Source: Catenulispora rubra (GTDB lineage: Bacteria > Actinomycetota > Actinomycetes > Streptomycetales > Catenulisporaceae). From it: a stretch of DNA of 64,000 bases. Both the position numbers and the translations under genes were made by a program. The stretch covers positions 1-64,000 of the forward strand of contig NZ_JAACYW010000021.1 in assembly GCF_015356825.1 (NCBI RefSeq). Reading direction: 5' to 3'. A model generated the notes under the pieces. The model saw only the letters and a list, made by a program, of their open reading frames with translations, had not been told where the DNA came from and did no database searches. Shown piece after piece: positions 1 to 7,583 of this stretch. How positions within the stretch are numbered: the stretch's first letter is position 1; every line of letters begins with the position of its first letter.

Positions 1-4
1 CGCC

Positions 5-40
5 CGAGAGCGGGTCTCAGAAACCTGAGACCCGCTCTCG
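5..40. terminator. Intrinsic terminator-like hairpin
   Basis: A perfect 16-bp inverted repeat (5-20 and 25-40) encloses a 4-nt AAAC loop. It lies downstream of the small gene that follows whiB7 on the minus strand, so it probably ends that transcript. It could also end a plus-strand gene to the left of the window. There is no long T-run on either side, as is common in GC-rich actinomycetes. Confidence 0.7.
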
Positions 41-133
41 CCATGTGTCCGCACCGCCGGAAGGACCCCCGATCCCGCCCCGGCAGCCGGGTAACCGTTT
101 TCGCGGCCTGCGCCGCCCGCGCCGTTGCCGGCG

Positions 134-286
134 TCAGTTCAGGAACATCCCGGCGAGCGTCCGGCGCGTACGGCGCCCGCTCTCCCGGCGCAGACGACTC
201 GCCTCTCGCAGCAGCCGCTGGCGGTCAGCCTGGTCGCGCAGCTCCTGTGATCGGTATCGTGCGGCTTCTTCGTATTGGAATAGCAT
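134..286 (-). CDS. Small helical, Arg-rich protein downstream of whiB7
   Basis: A 50-aa protein made almost entirely of charged, Arg/Glu-rich residues predicted to form one long helix (RSQELRDQADRQ... through RRTRRTL). I do not recognise a family, although small basic helical ORFs of this kind are common beside actinobacterial regulators. The start at 286 is chosen because AAGGAG sits 7-8 nt upstream and the first codons are AT-richer than the rest. The same frame extends to 442, where an ATG overlaps the whiB7 stop codon (ATGA). A 102-aa coupled product is therefore the alternative. It lies in the same transcription direction as whiB7 and is probably co-transcribed with it. Confidence 0.55.
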   Translation of the reverse strand: MLFQYEEAARYRSQELRDQADRQRLLREASRLRRESGRRTRRTLAGMFLN

Positions 287-438
287 CTTGAAACTCCTTG
301 TGGGATCGCCGGTCTCGGCGGTCGCTGAAATCTGTCTCGGGTACTGCTCGAACTGCGTGTCCTGCTGGGCCTGCTGCGGGCTCGCGGCACGGCGGCCGGG
401 GTTCTGCAGCATGCGCTGACGCGGAAGACCGTGGACGC

Positions 439-780
439 TCATGCCGGGATCGCGACCTTCTTGGCGGCCTCGACCGCGGCGGCGGCCTCGACGGCGATCT
501 GGGCCTCGACCTGGGCGGCGTCCTTGCGGGGACGCCCACGCGGCCGCTTGCGGGCCACGATCACACCCTGGACGAAGAGCTCACCGCCCCAGACCCCCCA
601 CGGCTCGCGGCGCTCGAGGGCGCCGGCCAGGCAGGCGGCCTTCACCGGGCACTCGACGCAGATCGCCTTGGCGAACTCGACGTCGGCCGGGGTCTCGGCG
701 AAGAACACCTCGGGGTCGTAAGCCCGGCAGGGCAGGGTGGTGTCGGTCTGCTCGACGACCGTGTCGAACACGTTCTGCAC
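439..780 (-). CDS. whiB7: WhiB7 (WblC) antibiotic-responsive transcription activator
   Basis: WhiB-family iron-sulfur regulator of 113 aa. The four cluster-binding cysteines are C18, C41, C44 and C50. The turn motif GVWGG is at 62-66, followed by an AT-hook-like RGRPRK at 81-86, which is the hallmark of WhiB7 among WhiB proteins. WhiB7 binds the primary sigma factor and AT-rich DNA just upstream of -35 boxes, and activates intrinsic resistance genes when translation is inhibited. The GTG start at 780 has GAGGTG about 9 nt upstream. An Ala/Val-rich tail (about 88-113) follows the hook. The next genes, uvrD2 and mycoredoxin, also neighbour whiB7 in mycobacteria, which supports the name. The upstream leader contains hairpins that may attenuate transcription. 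Confidence 0.93.
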   Translation of the reverse strand: MQNVFDTVVEQTDTTLPCRAYDPEVFFAETPADVEFAKAICVECPVKAACLAGALERREPWGVWGGELFVQGVIVARKRPRGRPRKDAAQVEAQIAVEAAAAVEAAKKVAIPA

Positions 781-933
781 TGTGAGTCACCTCGTCAGTC
801 GGTTTCTTCCGGCTTGAGTTCTTCAGGCCGGTCTCTTGCGGTACCGCTCCCGATCCGGGGTCACCGTCACGGGCCGTACTGTCGTGCTGGGAAACACGAA
901 GGCCGCGGATCCCTTATCGGGATTCCGCGGCCT
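781..933 (-). promoter_or_regulatory. whiB7 leader with two hairpins and a possible leader peptide
   Basis: The leader holds a strong hairpin at 900-933: 14-bp stem with one bulged T and a 5-nt loop, followed on the minus strand by TTCGTGTTT. This could end the 152-aa gene upstream or act as an attenuator. A 24-codon GTG frame (897 down to 823) ends in a TGA lying inside a second, smaller hairpin (809-831). whiB7/wblC genes are known to be controlled by leader peptides that couple ribosome stalling to attenuation. The arrangement here fits that idea, but the peptide has no clear ribosome binding site and is inferred. Confidence 0.45.
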
Positions 934-961
934 CAAGTCCTGCCGGGTGAAGAAGCTTTCT

Positions 962-1420
962 TCATCCAGGTGGACTGGAAGTGCGGAAGTCCCAGGGGCT
1001 CACCGGCTTGGAGCCGTTGTCGCCCTTGCTGCTGTCGTTGCCGTCGTAGTCGCGCTCGGAGATGCCACTGCCGTCGACACCGCTGCCGTTCGGCGCCTGC
1101 AGGTCGCCCAGGACCCGGCCCGTCAAGGGGGCCGGAACCGGCTGGAAGACCGGGCGCGGACGCTCTTGTCCCAGCTGACCGACATAGCCGTGCCGCTCCA
1201 GCAGGCCTTCGCCCAGGGCGATGAGCCCCAGGAAGCCGGCCGCACCGGCCAGGCCGGTACCGGAGACGGACTCCACCTGCCAGACGGCGGCGGCCGAGCC
1301 GAAGCACTCCTGCCCCGACACCAGGCGGCAAGCGGCGGCGAACTCCTCGAACGCGCGGTAAACCGGCGCAGGGGTCATCGCCTGCACGTCGTCGACAACA
1401 ACGTCGGTCATGTACCTCAT
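962..1420 (-). CDS. Uncharacterised 152-aa protein upstream of whiB7
   Basis: No family recognised. Strong third-position G/C bias and AAGGAGG 9 nt before the ATG at 1420 indicate a real gene. The protein has a hydrophilic N-terminus and one weakly hydrophobic Ala/Gly/Leu stretch (about residues 57-75). Its C-terminal third is rich in Gly, Ser, Asp and Asn (about 105-152) and looks disordered. Two cysteines lie near residues 31 and 39. It is transcribed towards whiB7 and separated from it by a strong hairpin. The promoter upstream carries an AT-rich block 3 bp before the -35 box, as in WhiB7-activated promoters. It may therefore be a WhiB7 regulon member or part of a long whiB7 leader transcript. 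Function unknown. Confidence 0.7.
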   Translation of the reverse strand: MRYMTDVVVDDVQAMTPAPVYRAFEEFAAACRLVSGQECFGSAAAVWQVESVSGTGLAGAAGFLGLIALGEGLLERHGYVGQLGQERPRPVFQPVPAPLTGRVLGDLQAPNGSGVDGSGISERDYDGNDSSKGDNGSKPVSPWDFRTSSPPG

Positions 1421-1553
1421 CGAAATTCGCCTCCTTCACTTCGCCTTGGTGTGGACGGAGCCGCTGGCAGTCGGCACCACACGTCTTACAGATGGGATGT
1501 TCAGTTGAGCCGCACACAGTGCTGCGCCCGGGCGATCTCTCGCCCGCATCGGA

Positions 1554-1592
1554 AGGTTAAGTGATCCCCGTACAGGGCCGCAAACTATTTTT
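1554..1592 (-). promoter_or_regulatory. Candidate WhiB7-type promoter
   Basis: On the minus strand AAAAAT (1587-1592) is followed by a 3-nt gap, TTGCGG as -35 (1578-1583), an 18-bp spacer and TAACCT as -10 (1554-1559). An AT-rich element 3 bp upstream of -35 is the published signature of WhiB7-dependent promoters. The predicted transcript starts near 1547, about 130 nt before the 152-aa gene. The rest of the 1421-1822 interval holds no convincing gene; it is shared with the plus-strand gene at 1823. Confidence 0.4.
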
Positions 1593-1822
1593 GACCTGCG
1601 GTTACGCCCTTGAGCCCGAACTTTCGGCTCCGATGGCCCCCACCATGGTCGACACAGTTGCCCCCAACCTCGACGCTGACCATGCTGTCAGAGCCGCACG
1701 GGCCTGTCACCCCTTTCACGCCAACTTTCTGGAAAACTTCGGGGGAAGATGGGCGAGTATGGGGCGAGGATGAGTGGCGACGGGGCGCACCACCGTTAAA
1801 GGGCGAGGGATACAGGGGCGGG

Positions 1823-3091
1823 ATGGACAGGAACCACGGTGCCGTCGGCGACCCGGAGGACGACGACGTCTTCGGCCCGGTCGAGGACGGCGAAGAAGTC
1901 TTCGAGTGGATCGACGACGAGGACGACCCGGACGAGTCCGACGAGCCCAAGGCCAAGCAGCCGACCCTGACGTTCCGGGAGCGCGTGGCCGCCGTCCGCG
2001 CCGGCGGGCGCCGCCTGCGCCGCTCGCGCCGCGAGATCGGGGCCGTCGCCGCCGCGGTGGTCCTGGCCTGCGCCATCGGCGGCGCCTGCACCGCCTGGTT
2101 CGACAACGTCGCCGGCGCGGCCGACCGCGCGGAGGTCGTCTCGCTGGCCGTCGACTCCGTGGTGGACGGCGACCCCTCGGCCGCCTCCTACAACGCGAAG
2201 GACTCCTCCGCCGTCGGCCAGTATGTCGTCGAGATCGCCAACAACGGCCCGGCCGCGGTGACCCTGGACTCCGTGGGCGTCGACGCCGGCACCCTGATGA
2301 CCAGCACCGCCTGGAAGCCGGTCGGCGCCTCGCCCCGGATCCCCGGCGGCGGCACCGCCAAGGTCGCGCTCACCGCCAAGCTGTTCTGCCCGATGGTGCT
2401 CATGGCCCAGCAGACCGGGATGTTCGGCGCGACCGCCGGCACCGGGGGCGGGCCCTCGCTGGCGTTCCCGGCGCTGCACGTCGCGGTCCGCGACGGCGAC
2501 GGCGACCTGCGCTCCCTGACCCTGCCGACCCGGGTCGCGACGTCCGCCCCGCCGTCCGCGAACAGCGGGCTGATGACGTTCAGCAGGCCCGGCGGCGCGA
2601 CCGCCCCGGAGATCGTCTCCGCCGACGCCGAAGCCTGCGGCCAGTACACGGCCGACCGCGCCCAGCGCCTGGCCCTCGGCGGCACCGCCCGGTTCACCAC
2701 CGACGTCGCTTTCACCTACGTCAAGGTCCACTCCCCCGCCTCCGCCGGGATGTTCACACTCGACTTCACGGTGAAGAACACCAGCGACCACGCCGTGACC
2801 CTGACCAAGCGCGCCGACGTGGCCTTCCTGGACGACAACCAGCTGCGCACCGACTGGCTCCCCTCGCCGCTCAAGCTCGCCCCCGGGGCGAGCGCGCCGG
2901 CCCAGCTGACGATCGACATCCACAACTGCACCAGCGTCCTGGCCGGCGCCTCGGTGCTCGGCGAGACCATGCTCCAGGTGGACGACCTGAACGGCAGCCC
3001 GCCGCAGCCGGTGTTCATCGACCAGGCGCTGTCCGGCTCGCTGCGGCTGGCCGCGGACATCGTCCAGCAGGAGAAGGCGGCGTGCTCATGA
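1823..3091 (+). CDS. Single-pass membrane protein with extracytoplasmic beta-rich region
   Basis: A 422-aa protein of unknown function. An acidic N-terminus (runs of D/E, residues 5-45) and a basic Arg-rich patch precede one transmembrane helix (about 72-94), which predicts a cytoplasmic head and a large outside domain. The outer part has repeated Val/Thr-rich segments of the form found in Ig-like sandwiches (for example YVVEIANNGPAAVTLDSVGV) and isolated cysteines that could pair. The ATG at 1823 is chosen because in-frame codons upstream are not gene-like and GGGGCGGG precedes it. The next gene overlaps by 4 nt (ATGA) and has the same architecture, so the two probably work as a pair. A longer frame opens at 1610. 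Confidence 0.7.
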   Translation: MDRNHGAVGDPEDDDVFGPVEDGEEVFEWIDDEDDPDESDEPKAKQPTLTFRERVAAVRAGGRRLRRSRREIGAVAAAVVLACAIGGACTAWFDNVAGAADRAEVVSLAVDSVVDGDPSAASYNAKDSSAVGQYVVEIANNGPAAVTLDSVGVDAGTLMTSTAWKPVGASPRIPGGGTAKVALTAKLFCPMVLMAQQTGMFGATAGTGGGPSLAFPALHVAVRDGDGDLRSLTLPTRVATSAPPSANSGLMTFSRPGGATAPEIVSADAEACGQYTADRAQRLALGGTARFTTDVAFTYVKVHSPASAGMFTLDFTVKNTSDHAVTLTKRADVAFLDDNQLRTDWLPSPLKLAPGASAPAQLTIDIHNCTSVLAGASVLGETMLQVDDLNGSPPQPVFIDQALSGSLRLAADIVQQEKAACS

Positions 3092-4308
3092 CCGATCTGA
3101 TCGAGTCCGAGGACGAACTGCTCGACCCGCCGGCCGGCCCGGCCGCCGCCGCGCCTCCGCACCGCCTCGCCTCCGCCCTGCACCGGCTGCGCGAGCGCAC
3201 CCCGCTGGGCGCCGGAGACGAGATCGACCCGGAGCGCCGGCGCCGTCTGGGCCTGGCCGCCCTGCTCGCGGTCGCGATCGCGGCCGGCGCCGGGGCGACC
3301 GGGGTGGCGGTGCACAGCCGCGACCTCGACCACGCCCAGACCCGCACCCAGGACCGGGTCCTGCTGCACCTGCTGGGCGGCGGCGCCGGCATGAGGTTCG
3401 GCGGGGACAGCGTCTCCCAGGACATCGGCGCGCCCGGCACCTTCCAGACCCCGCTGTCGGCCGACTTCACCGTCGCGGTGCGCAACGACGGAGCGAAGCC
3501 GCTGCAGATCACCGCCGTCGGGATCGCGGTACCCGGGGTCGACGTCGTCGACGCCGCGCCGGCCACGACCCTCGCCCCCGGCGACTCGGAGTCGCTGACC
3601 AGCCGCGTCGCCGTGCACTGCACCGCCGCGGACCTGCCGCGGTACCCCTCCGGGGTGACGCTGACCGTGCGCACCCCCGCCGCGGTCGGCAAGGCCGCCG
3701 GCGCCCCGACCGCCCTGCCGCTGGCCTTCGACGCGGGGCACCCCACCGCCCTCCCAGTGGGCTCGAACGGCTTCTTCACCGAGGTGGACGGCTTCAGCAC
3801 CACCACGACCAGCAGCTTCTACGAGCTCTGCGGCGAGGTGCTGACCATGATCCCGCCCCGGGTGAGCGCCACGGCGAACCCCGGCGACGCGAGCCCGCGG
3901 AACCCCGTGGTGGGCTACTCCCTGCACATCGACAACAGCCCCGACGCCGCGCAGATGGCGGTGGTGCTGCCGAAGCCGCCGGCCGTCCCGGGCGTGAGCG
4001 CGCAGACCGATCTGGCCGGTCCGGAGCAGATCGGGACCCAGGGCCTGGACGTGAACGTCACCGACCGGATCACCGACTGCGGCGCGTTCGGCGACTACCT
4101 GGCGGTCCGGGGCGGCGCCACGCAGGCCGCGGAGGCGCTGAACGCGGCCACGCCGATCGGGCTGCAACCGGTCGACCCGCGGTTCCAGACCACGCCGACG
4201 CCCCTGTCCACCACGGCCCAGGCGGTCTTCGACGGGGTGACGCCGGGCACGGCCGACCTGCAGTCGACGCTGCTGACTCAGCTGGCCGCGGTCTGCCCGA
4301 TGCTGTGA
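3088..4308 (+). CDS. Second membrane-anchored beta-rich protein of the pair
   Basis: A 406-aa protein of unknown function, translationally coupled to the preceding gene by an ATGA overlap. It has a short acidic, Pro/Ala-rich cytoplasmic tail, one transmembrane helix (about residues 54-74, LGLAALLAVAIAAGAGATGV) and an outside domain. That domain has two Ig-like repeats; one contains DFTVAVRNDGAKPLQITAVG, close in pattern to VVEIANNGPAAVTLDSVGV of its partner. Cysteines occur near the ends of the repeats. The shared plan suggests an ancient tandem duplication. Its 3' end runs 31 bp into the convergent uvrD2 gene. No enzymatic motif is visible. A structural or sensing role at the envelope is only a guess. 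Confidence 0.7.
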   Translation: MTDLIESEDELLDPPAGPAAAAPPHRLASALHRLRERTPLGAGDEIDPERRRRLGLAALLAVAIAAGAGATGVAVHSRDLDHAQTRTQDRVLLHLLGGGAGMRFGGDSVSQDIGAPGTFQTPLSADFTVAVRNDGAKPLQITAVGIAVPGVDVVDAAPATTLAPGDSESLTSRVAVHCTAADLPRYPSGVTLTVRTPAAVGKAAGAPTALPLAFDAGHPTALPVGSNGFFTEVDGFSTTTTSSFYELCGEVLTMIPPRVSATANPGDASPRNPVVGYSLHIDNSPDAAQMAVVLPKPPAVPGVSAQTDLAGPEQIGTQGLDVNVTDRITDCGAFGDYLAVRGGATQAAEALNAATPIGLQPVDPRFQTTPTPLSTTAQAVFDGVTPGTADLQSTLLTQLAAVCPML

Positions 4309-6539
4309 CCGTGGCTCTCGATGAGCCCCAGCACCTCCTCGCCGTAGCGGTCCGCCTTCGCCTTGCCGACCCCGGCGATCCGCGTCAGGGCGGCGGGGGT
4401 GGCCGGCCGGGACTCGCCGATCGCGGTCAGCGTGGCGTCGGTGAAGATGCAGTACGCGGGCAGCTTCTGCTGCTTGGCCTGTCCCGAGCGCCATTCCCGC
4501 AGCGCCTCGTACAGCTCCGGACTCAGGTCGCTGGGACAGGTCTCGCAGCGGCCGATCTTGCGCTCGGCCGGATCGATCAGGGACCTCTGACAGACCCGGC
4601 AGGTGATCGGTTCGGCGATCCGGCGCGACGGCCGGTCCTCGGCGTCGCTCGAAGCGCCGGGGCTCCTGCGCCGCGCTGAGCCGCCGCCCCTTATGACGCC
4701 GCCCGCCGCACCCTCGCGGGTGTCGCGCCCGACGCCGCCGCGCAGGCCGTCCAGGAAGCGCGAGGGGCTGCGCGAGGCCCGACCGCCCGGCGCGCGCGCC
4801 AGCGACCAGGACAGGAACAGCCGCTCCCGGGCGCGGGTGACCCCCACGTACAGCAGCCGCCGTTCCTCCTCGATCTGCTCCGGGGTCTCGGCGTAGGTGA
4901 TCGGCATCATGCCCTCGGTCATGCCGACCAGGAAGACCGCGTCCCATTCCAGGCCCTTGGCGGCGTGGAAGGTGGACAGCGTCACGCCCTCGACGGTCGG
5001 GGCGTGCTGGGCGTCGGCGCGCTCGCGCAGCTCGGCGCTGAACCGGTCGAGGCCGGCGTCCGGATGCGTGCGGCCGTACTCCTCGGCCAGGGAGACCAGC
5101 GCGGCCAGCGACTCCCAGCGGTCGCGCAGGCGCCCGGCGCCCTTGGGCGCCAGCGGGGTCCAGCCGTGGCTGGAGAAGATGGCGCGGACCTCGGAGGCCA
5201 GGTTTTCGCCCTCGTCGTCGTCCGGCGTGCTGCCGAGCCCGGGCAGCCCGGACGGCCCGGGCAGCGCGTCGGAGGCGTGGTCGGACCGGGCCTTGGCGGC
5301 CCCGCGCAGCCAGACCTGGATCGCCTCGCGGACCTCGGGGCGCTCGAAGAAGCGCTCGACGCCGCGCAGTATGTAGGGCACGCCGGCGTCGCTGAGGGCC
5401 TGCTCGTACTCCTCGGACTGCGCGTTGATCCGATAGAGCACGGCGATCTCGGAGAGCCGGACGCCGGCGTCGACCAGCTTCTTGATCTCCCGCGCCACCT
5501 CGCGCGCCTCGGTCTCGGCGTCGGGGTGCTCGGCGAACTTCGGCCGCGGACCGTCGGCGCGCTGCGCGATCAGCTGGACCCGGGCCTTGGCGGCTCGGCC
5601 CTCGGCGCGGTCCAGCAGGGCGTTGGCCAGCGCGACGACCTGCGGCGTGGAGCGGTAGTCGCGGACCAGCTTGACCATGGTCGGGTCGTCGAAGCGGTCG
5701 GCGAAGTCCAGCAGGTAGCGCGGGTCGGCGCCGGTGAAGGAGTAGATGGTCTGGCTGGCGTCGCCGACCACGCACACGTCGGCCCGGTCCCCCAGCCAGC
5801 AGTCGAGCAGGCGCTGTTGCAGGGGGTTGACGTCCTGGTACTCGTCGACGGTGAAGAAGCGGTACTGGTTCCGCACGGTCGCGGCGATGTCCGGGCGCTC
5901 CTCCATGATCCCGATGGTGAGCAGGAGCACGTCCTCGAAGTCGATGGCGTTGCGGTCCCGCTTGGCGCTCTCGTACTCGGCGTAGACCTTCGCCACCTCG
6001 GCCGCGTCGCGCGGCGGCGTCCGCAGCGCCTTGGCCGCGGCCGCGGCGTAGTCGTCGGCCACCACCTGCGTCGACTTCGCCCACTCGATCTCCCCGGCCA
6101 GGTCCCGCAGCTCGGCGCGCTCGGCGTTCAGCCGCAGCCGCCGCACCGCCTCGGAGACCAGCGGGATCTTGGAGTCGATGAGCTGCGGATTCGGCCCCCC
6201 GACGGCCTTGGGCCAGAAGTACTGGAGCTGCCGAAGCGCAGCGGCGTGGAACGTCCGCGCCTGCACTCCCCCGGCACCCAGCTGCCGCAGCCGCCCCCGC
6301 ATCTCTCCCGCGGCACGCTGCGTAAAGGTGACGGCCAACACCTGGCTCGGGATGTACTCCCCGGTCGCCACGCCATAGGCGATGCGGTAGGTGATGGCTC
6401 GCGTCTTACCGGTCCCGGCCCCGGCCAGCACGCACACCGGTCCGTGCAGCGCCTCGACCACGGCACGCTGCTCGGGGTCGAGCGCGCCCAGCAACTCGGC
6501 GACGGGAACCGGTCCGGAGCCGGATTGAGTCTGCGGCAT
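4278..6539 (-). CDS. uvrD2: DNA helicase UvrD2
   Basis: Superfamily 1A 3'-5' DNA helicase of 753 aa. Walker A AGAGTGKT is at 39-46. The DEYQD motif II and the motif V/VI block near YVGVTRARERLFL are intact. C-terminal to the motor is a C-x2-C-x14-C-x2-C tetracysteine module (around residue 646), then an HRDC domain (about 680-750). Tetracysteine plus HRDC is the signature of mycobacterial UvrD2 as opposed to UvrD1/PcrA. UvrD2 unwinds DNA during repair and is essential in mycobacteria. The ATG at 6539 opens directly on the conserved motor; no good ribosome site precedes it. It lies divergent from mycoredoxin, as in M. tuberculosis. Its 3' end overlaps the membrane protein gene by 31 bp. Confidence 0.93.
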   Translation of the reverse strand: MPQTQSGSGPVPVAELLGALDPEQRAVVEALHGPVCVLAGAGTGKTRAITYRIAYGVATGEYIPSQVLAVTFTQRAAGEMRGRLRQLGAGGVQARTFHAAALRQLQYFWPKAVGGPNPQLIDSKIPLVSEAVRRLRLNAERAELRDLAGEIEWAKSTQVVADDYAAAAAKALRTPPRDAAEVAKVYAEYESAKRDRNAIDFEDVLLLTIGIMEERPDIAATVRNQYRFFTVDEYQDVNPLQQRLLDCWLGDRADVCVVGDASQTIYSFTGADPRYLLDFADRFDDPTMVKLVRDYRSTPQVVALANALLDRAEGRAAKARVQLIAQRADGPRPKFAEHPDAETEAREVAREIKKLVDAGVRLSEIAVLYRINAQSEEYEQALSDAGVPYILRGVERFFERPEVREAIQVWLRGAAKARSDHASDALPGPSGLPGLGSTPDDDEGENLASEVRAIFSSHGWTPLAPKGAGRLRDRWESLAALVSLAEEYGRTHPDAGLDRFSAELRERADAQHAPTVEGVTLSTFHAAKGLEWDAVFLVGMTEGMMPITYAETPEQIEEERRLLYVGVTRARERLFLSWSLARAPGGRASRSPSRFLDGLRGGVGRDTREGAAGGVIRGGGSARRRSPGASSDAEDRPSRRIAEPITCRVCQRSLIDPAERKIGRCETCPSDLSPELYEALREWRSGQAKQQKLPAYCIFTDATLTAIGESRPATPAALTRIAGVGKAKADRYGEEVLGLIESHGHSIGQTAAS

Positions 6540-6653
6540 CCGTCCATGTTCGCATCCATCACCGACACCCAGAACGCGGCCATGCGGAAGAATCAGGCCC
6601 TCGCGCTGGTTGCACCCCCTGGATGTTCCCGACAGCCGATGAGGAAGTGGAAG

Positions 6654-6911
6654 ATGAACGACCAGATCACGATGTACTCGACGACCTGGTGCGGCTACTG
6701 CCGCCGGCTGAAGAGCCAGCTCGAGCGCGAGGGCATCGGATACACCGAGGTCGACATCGAGCAGGTCCCGGACGCCGCGGACTACGTGATGAGCGTCAAC
6801 GGCGGCAACCAGACCGTCCCGACCGTGGTGACGATTCCCGCCGGCGGTGGAGACCCGATCGTTCGCACCAACCCTTCGTTGGCGCAGCTCAAGGCCGACC
6901 TGGCCAGCTGA
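6654..6911 (+). CDS. mrx1: Mycoredoxin (glutaredoxin-like protein)
   Basis: An 85-aa thioredoxin-fold protein. The active site is WCGYC near residue 12, and the cis-Pro loop is TVPTVV. Mycoredoxins use mycothiol, the actinobacterial low-molecular-weight thiol, to reduce mixed disulfides on proteins in the cytoplasm. The length and the CGYC motif match the Mrx1 family, and the gene lies between uvrD2 and nudC as in mycobacteria. The start at 6654 is preceded by GAGGAAG; an in-frame ATG at 6639 would add five residues. A decayed second copy of this gene lies about 410 bp downstream. Confidence 0.9.
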   Translation: MNDQITMYSTTWCGYCRRLKSQLEREGIGYTEVDIEQVPDAADYVMSVNGGNQTVPTVVTIPAGGGDPIVRTNPSLAQLKADLAS

Positions 6912-7112
6912 TCTTCCTTCGCCTGCGGCTCAAGTCACAGGCTACGAACGCGGTGCCCCGGCGTGACGAGAACAACGCGTCGGGGCTTCGTCGCGTCCGG
7001 ACTCGCGACGCTCGGCGGTCGAGTTCGATCACGTTCCCAGCCTCCGGGATCACGGCCGACGCAAGCTCGGTCCCGCGCCCACCCAGCCGATACGCGCCGC
7101 CGGCGCAGACGG

Positions 7113-7217
7113 CTAGCGCCGACCTCCGCGAGAGATGCGAACCAACGCGACAACGACGGCAACGATGACGGCAAGGACCACGAGGTCGATGAGGACGTGC
7201 CACGGCTGGATTTCCAT
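7113..7217 (-). CDS. Possible 34-aa single-pass membrane peptide
   Basis: The frame encodes a short polar start, an unbroken hydrophobic helix (LIDLVVLAVIVAVVVALV) and a basic tail ending RISRGGRR, the plan of a small inner-membrane protein with its C-terminus in the cytoplasm. No Shine-Dalgarno sequence precedes the ATG at 7217. TAGATT lies 8 nt upstream, close to but not exactly the leaderless spacing seen at other genes here. No family assigned. The long hydrophobic run is unlikely by chance in such GC-rich DNA, but expression is unproven. Confidence 0.4.
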   Translation of the reverse strand: MEIQPWHVLIDLVVLAVIVAVVVALVRISRGGRR

Positions 7218-7320
7218 GGCCCGGGAATCTACGCGAGGCCCGCGAGCCACGTCTAGATCGCCGTCGTCCGGCCGCTAGCGCAGAGGGCTGACGATCGGCT
7301 ACCTGCCGGAAACGGGTCCA

Positions 7321-7552
7321 CGGTGTCGTGGCTTGTGCTGGCGGAAGGTAAGGCGGACCGGAAGCGGACCGGCATCAACGCTTCCGTGGCCGTTTCCTTC
7401 CCGTGGTCGGGAACGGCATCGACTACCTGGACGCGTTCCACCTGCTCACGGTCGGACGGCCCGTAGTCCTGTCTCGCTGTCAGCCCGGCGGCGAGAAGGT
7501 CGCGATGACGAATCCCTCACTGGCCCAGGTGAAGGTAGCGCTCGCAGGCTGA
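7321..7552 (+). pseudogene. Decayed mycoredoxin duplicate
   Basis: From 7421 the frame reads DYLDAFHLLTVGRPVVL and continues to ...TNPSLAQVKVALAG and a stop at 7550. From DY to the stop this is collinear, residue for residue without gaps, with the end of intact mycoredoxin (...TNPSLAQLKADLAS). Upstream, a Cys-Arg-Gly-Leu-Cys pair (7324-7338) stands where CGYC should be but is in another frame. The cis-Pro motif TVPTVV has become TVGRPVV, and the 3' frame contains a TAA at 7349 and no good start codon. The distance from first Cys to stop is 229 nt against 222 nt in the intact gene. This is a frameshifted relic of a tandem duplicate. Confidence 0.7.
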
Positions 7553-7583
7553 CCCCCGGGCCACCCGCGAAGCCCGACCCCGC

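Larger units (their letters stand above)
6912..7583. other. Gene-poor interval with a decayed gene and one tiny ORF
   Basis: The 670 bp between mycoredoxin and the zinc-ribbon gene carry no full-size gene. I find only a short possible membrane peptide on the minus strand (7113-7217) and a frameshifted mycoredoxin remnant on the plus strand (7321-7552). The remainder (6912-7112, 7218-7320) has base composition typical of the genome and no recognisable signal. Confidence 0.6.

Noticed and set aside
1610-1822. Extension of the first membrane protein to the ATG at 1610
   Set aside because: The added 71 residues are Pro/Thr-rich with poor codon bias, and the intergenic promoter signals would fall inside the gene. 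The start at 1823 is more natural.
2716-6084. A 1122-codon minus-strand open frame covering uvrD2 and part of the membrane protein gene
   Set aside because: It is an antisense/out-of-frame shadow of high-GC coding DNA. It is Arg/Gly/Ala-rich without domains, while uvrD2 is intact in another frame.
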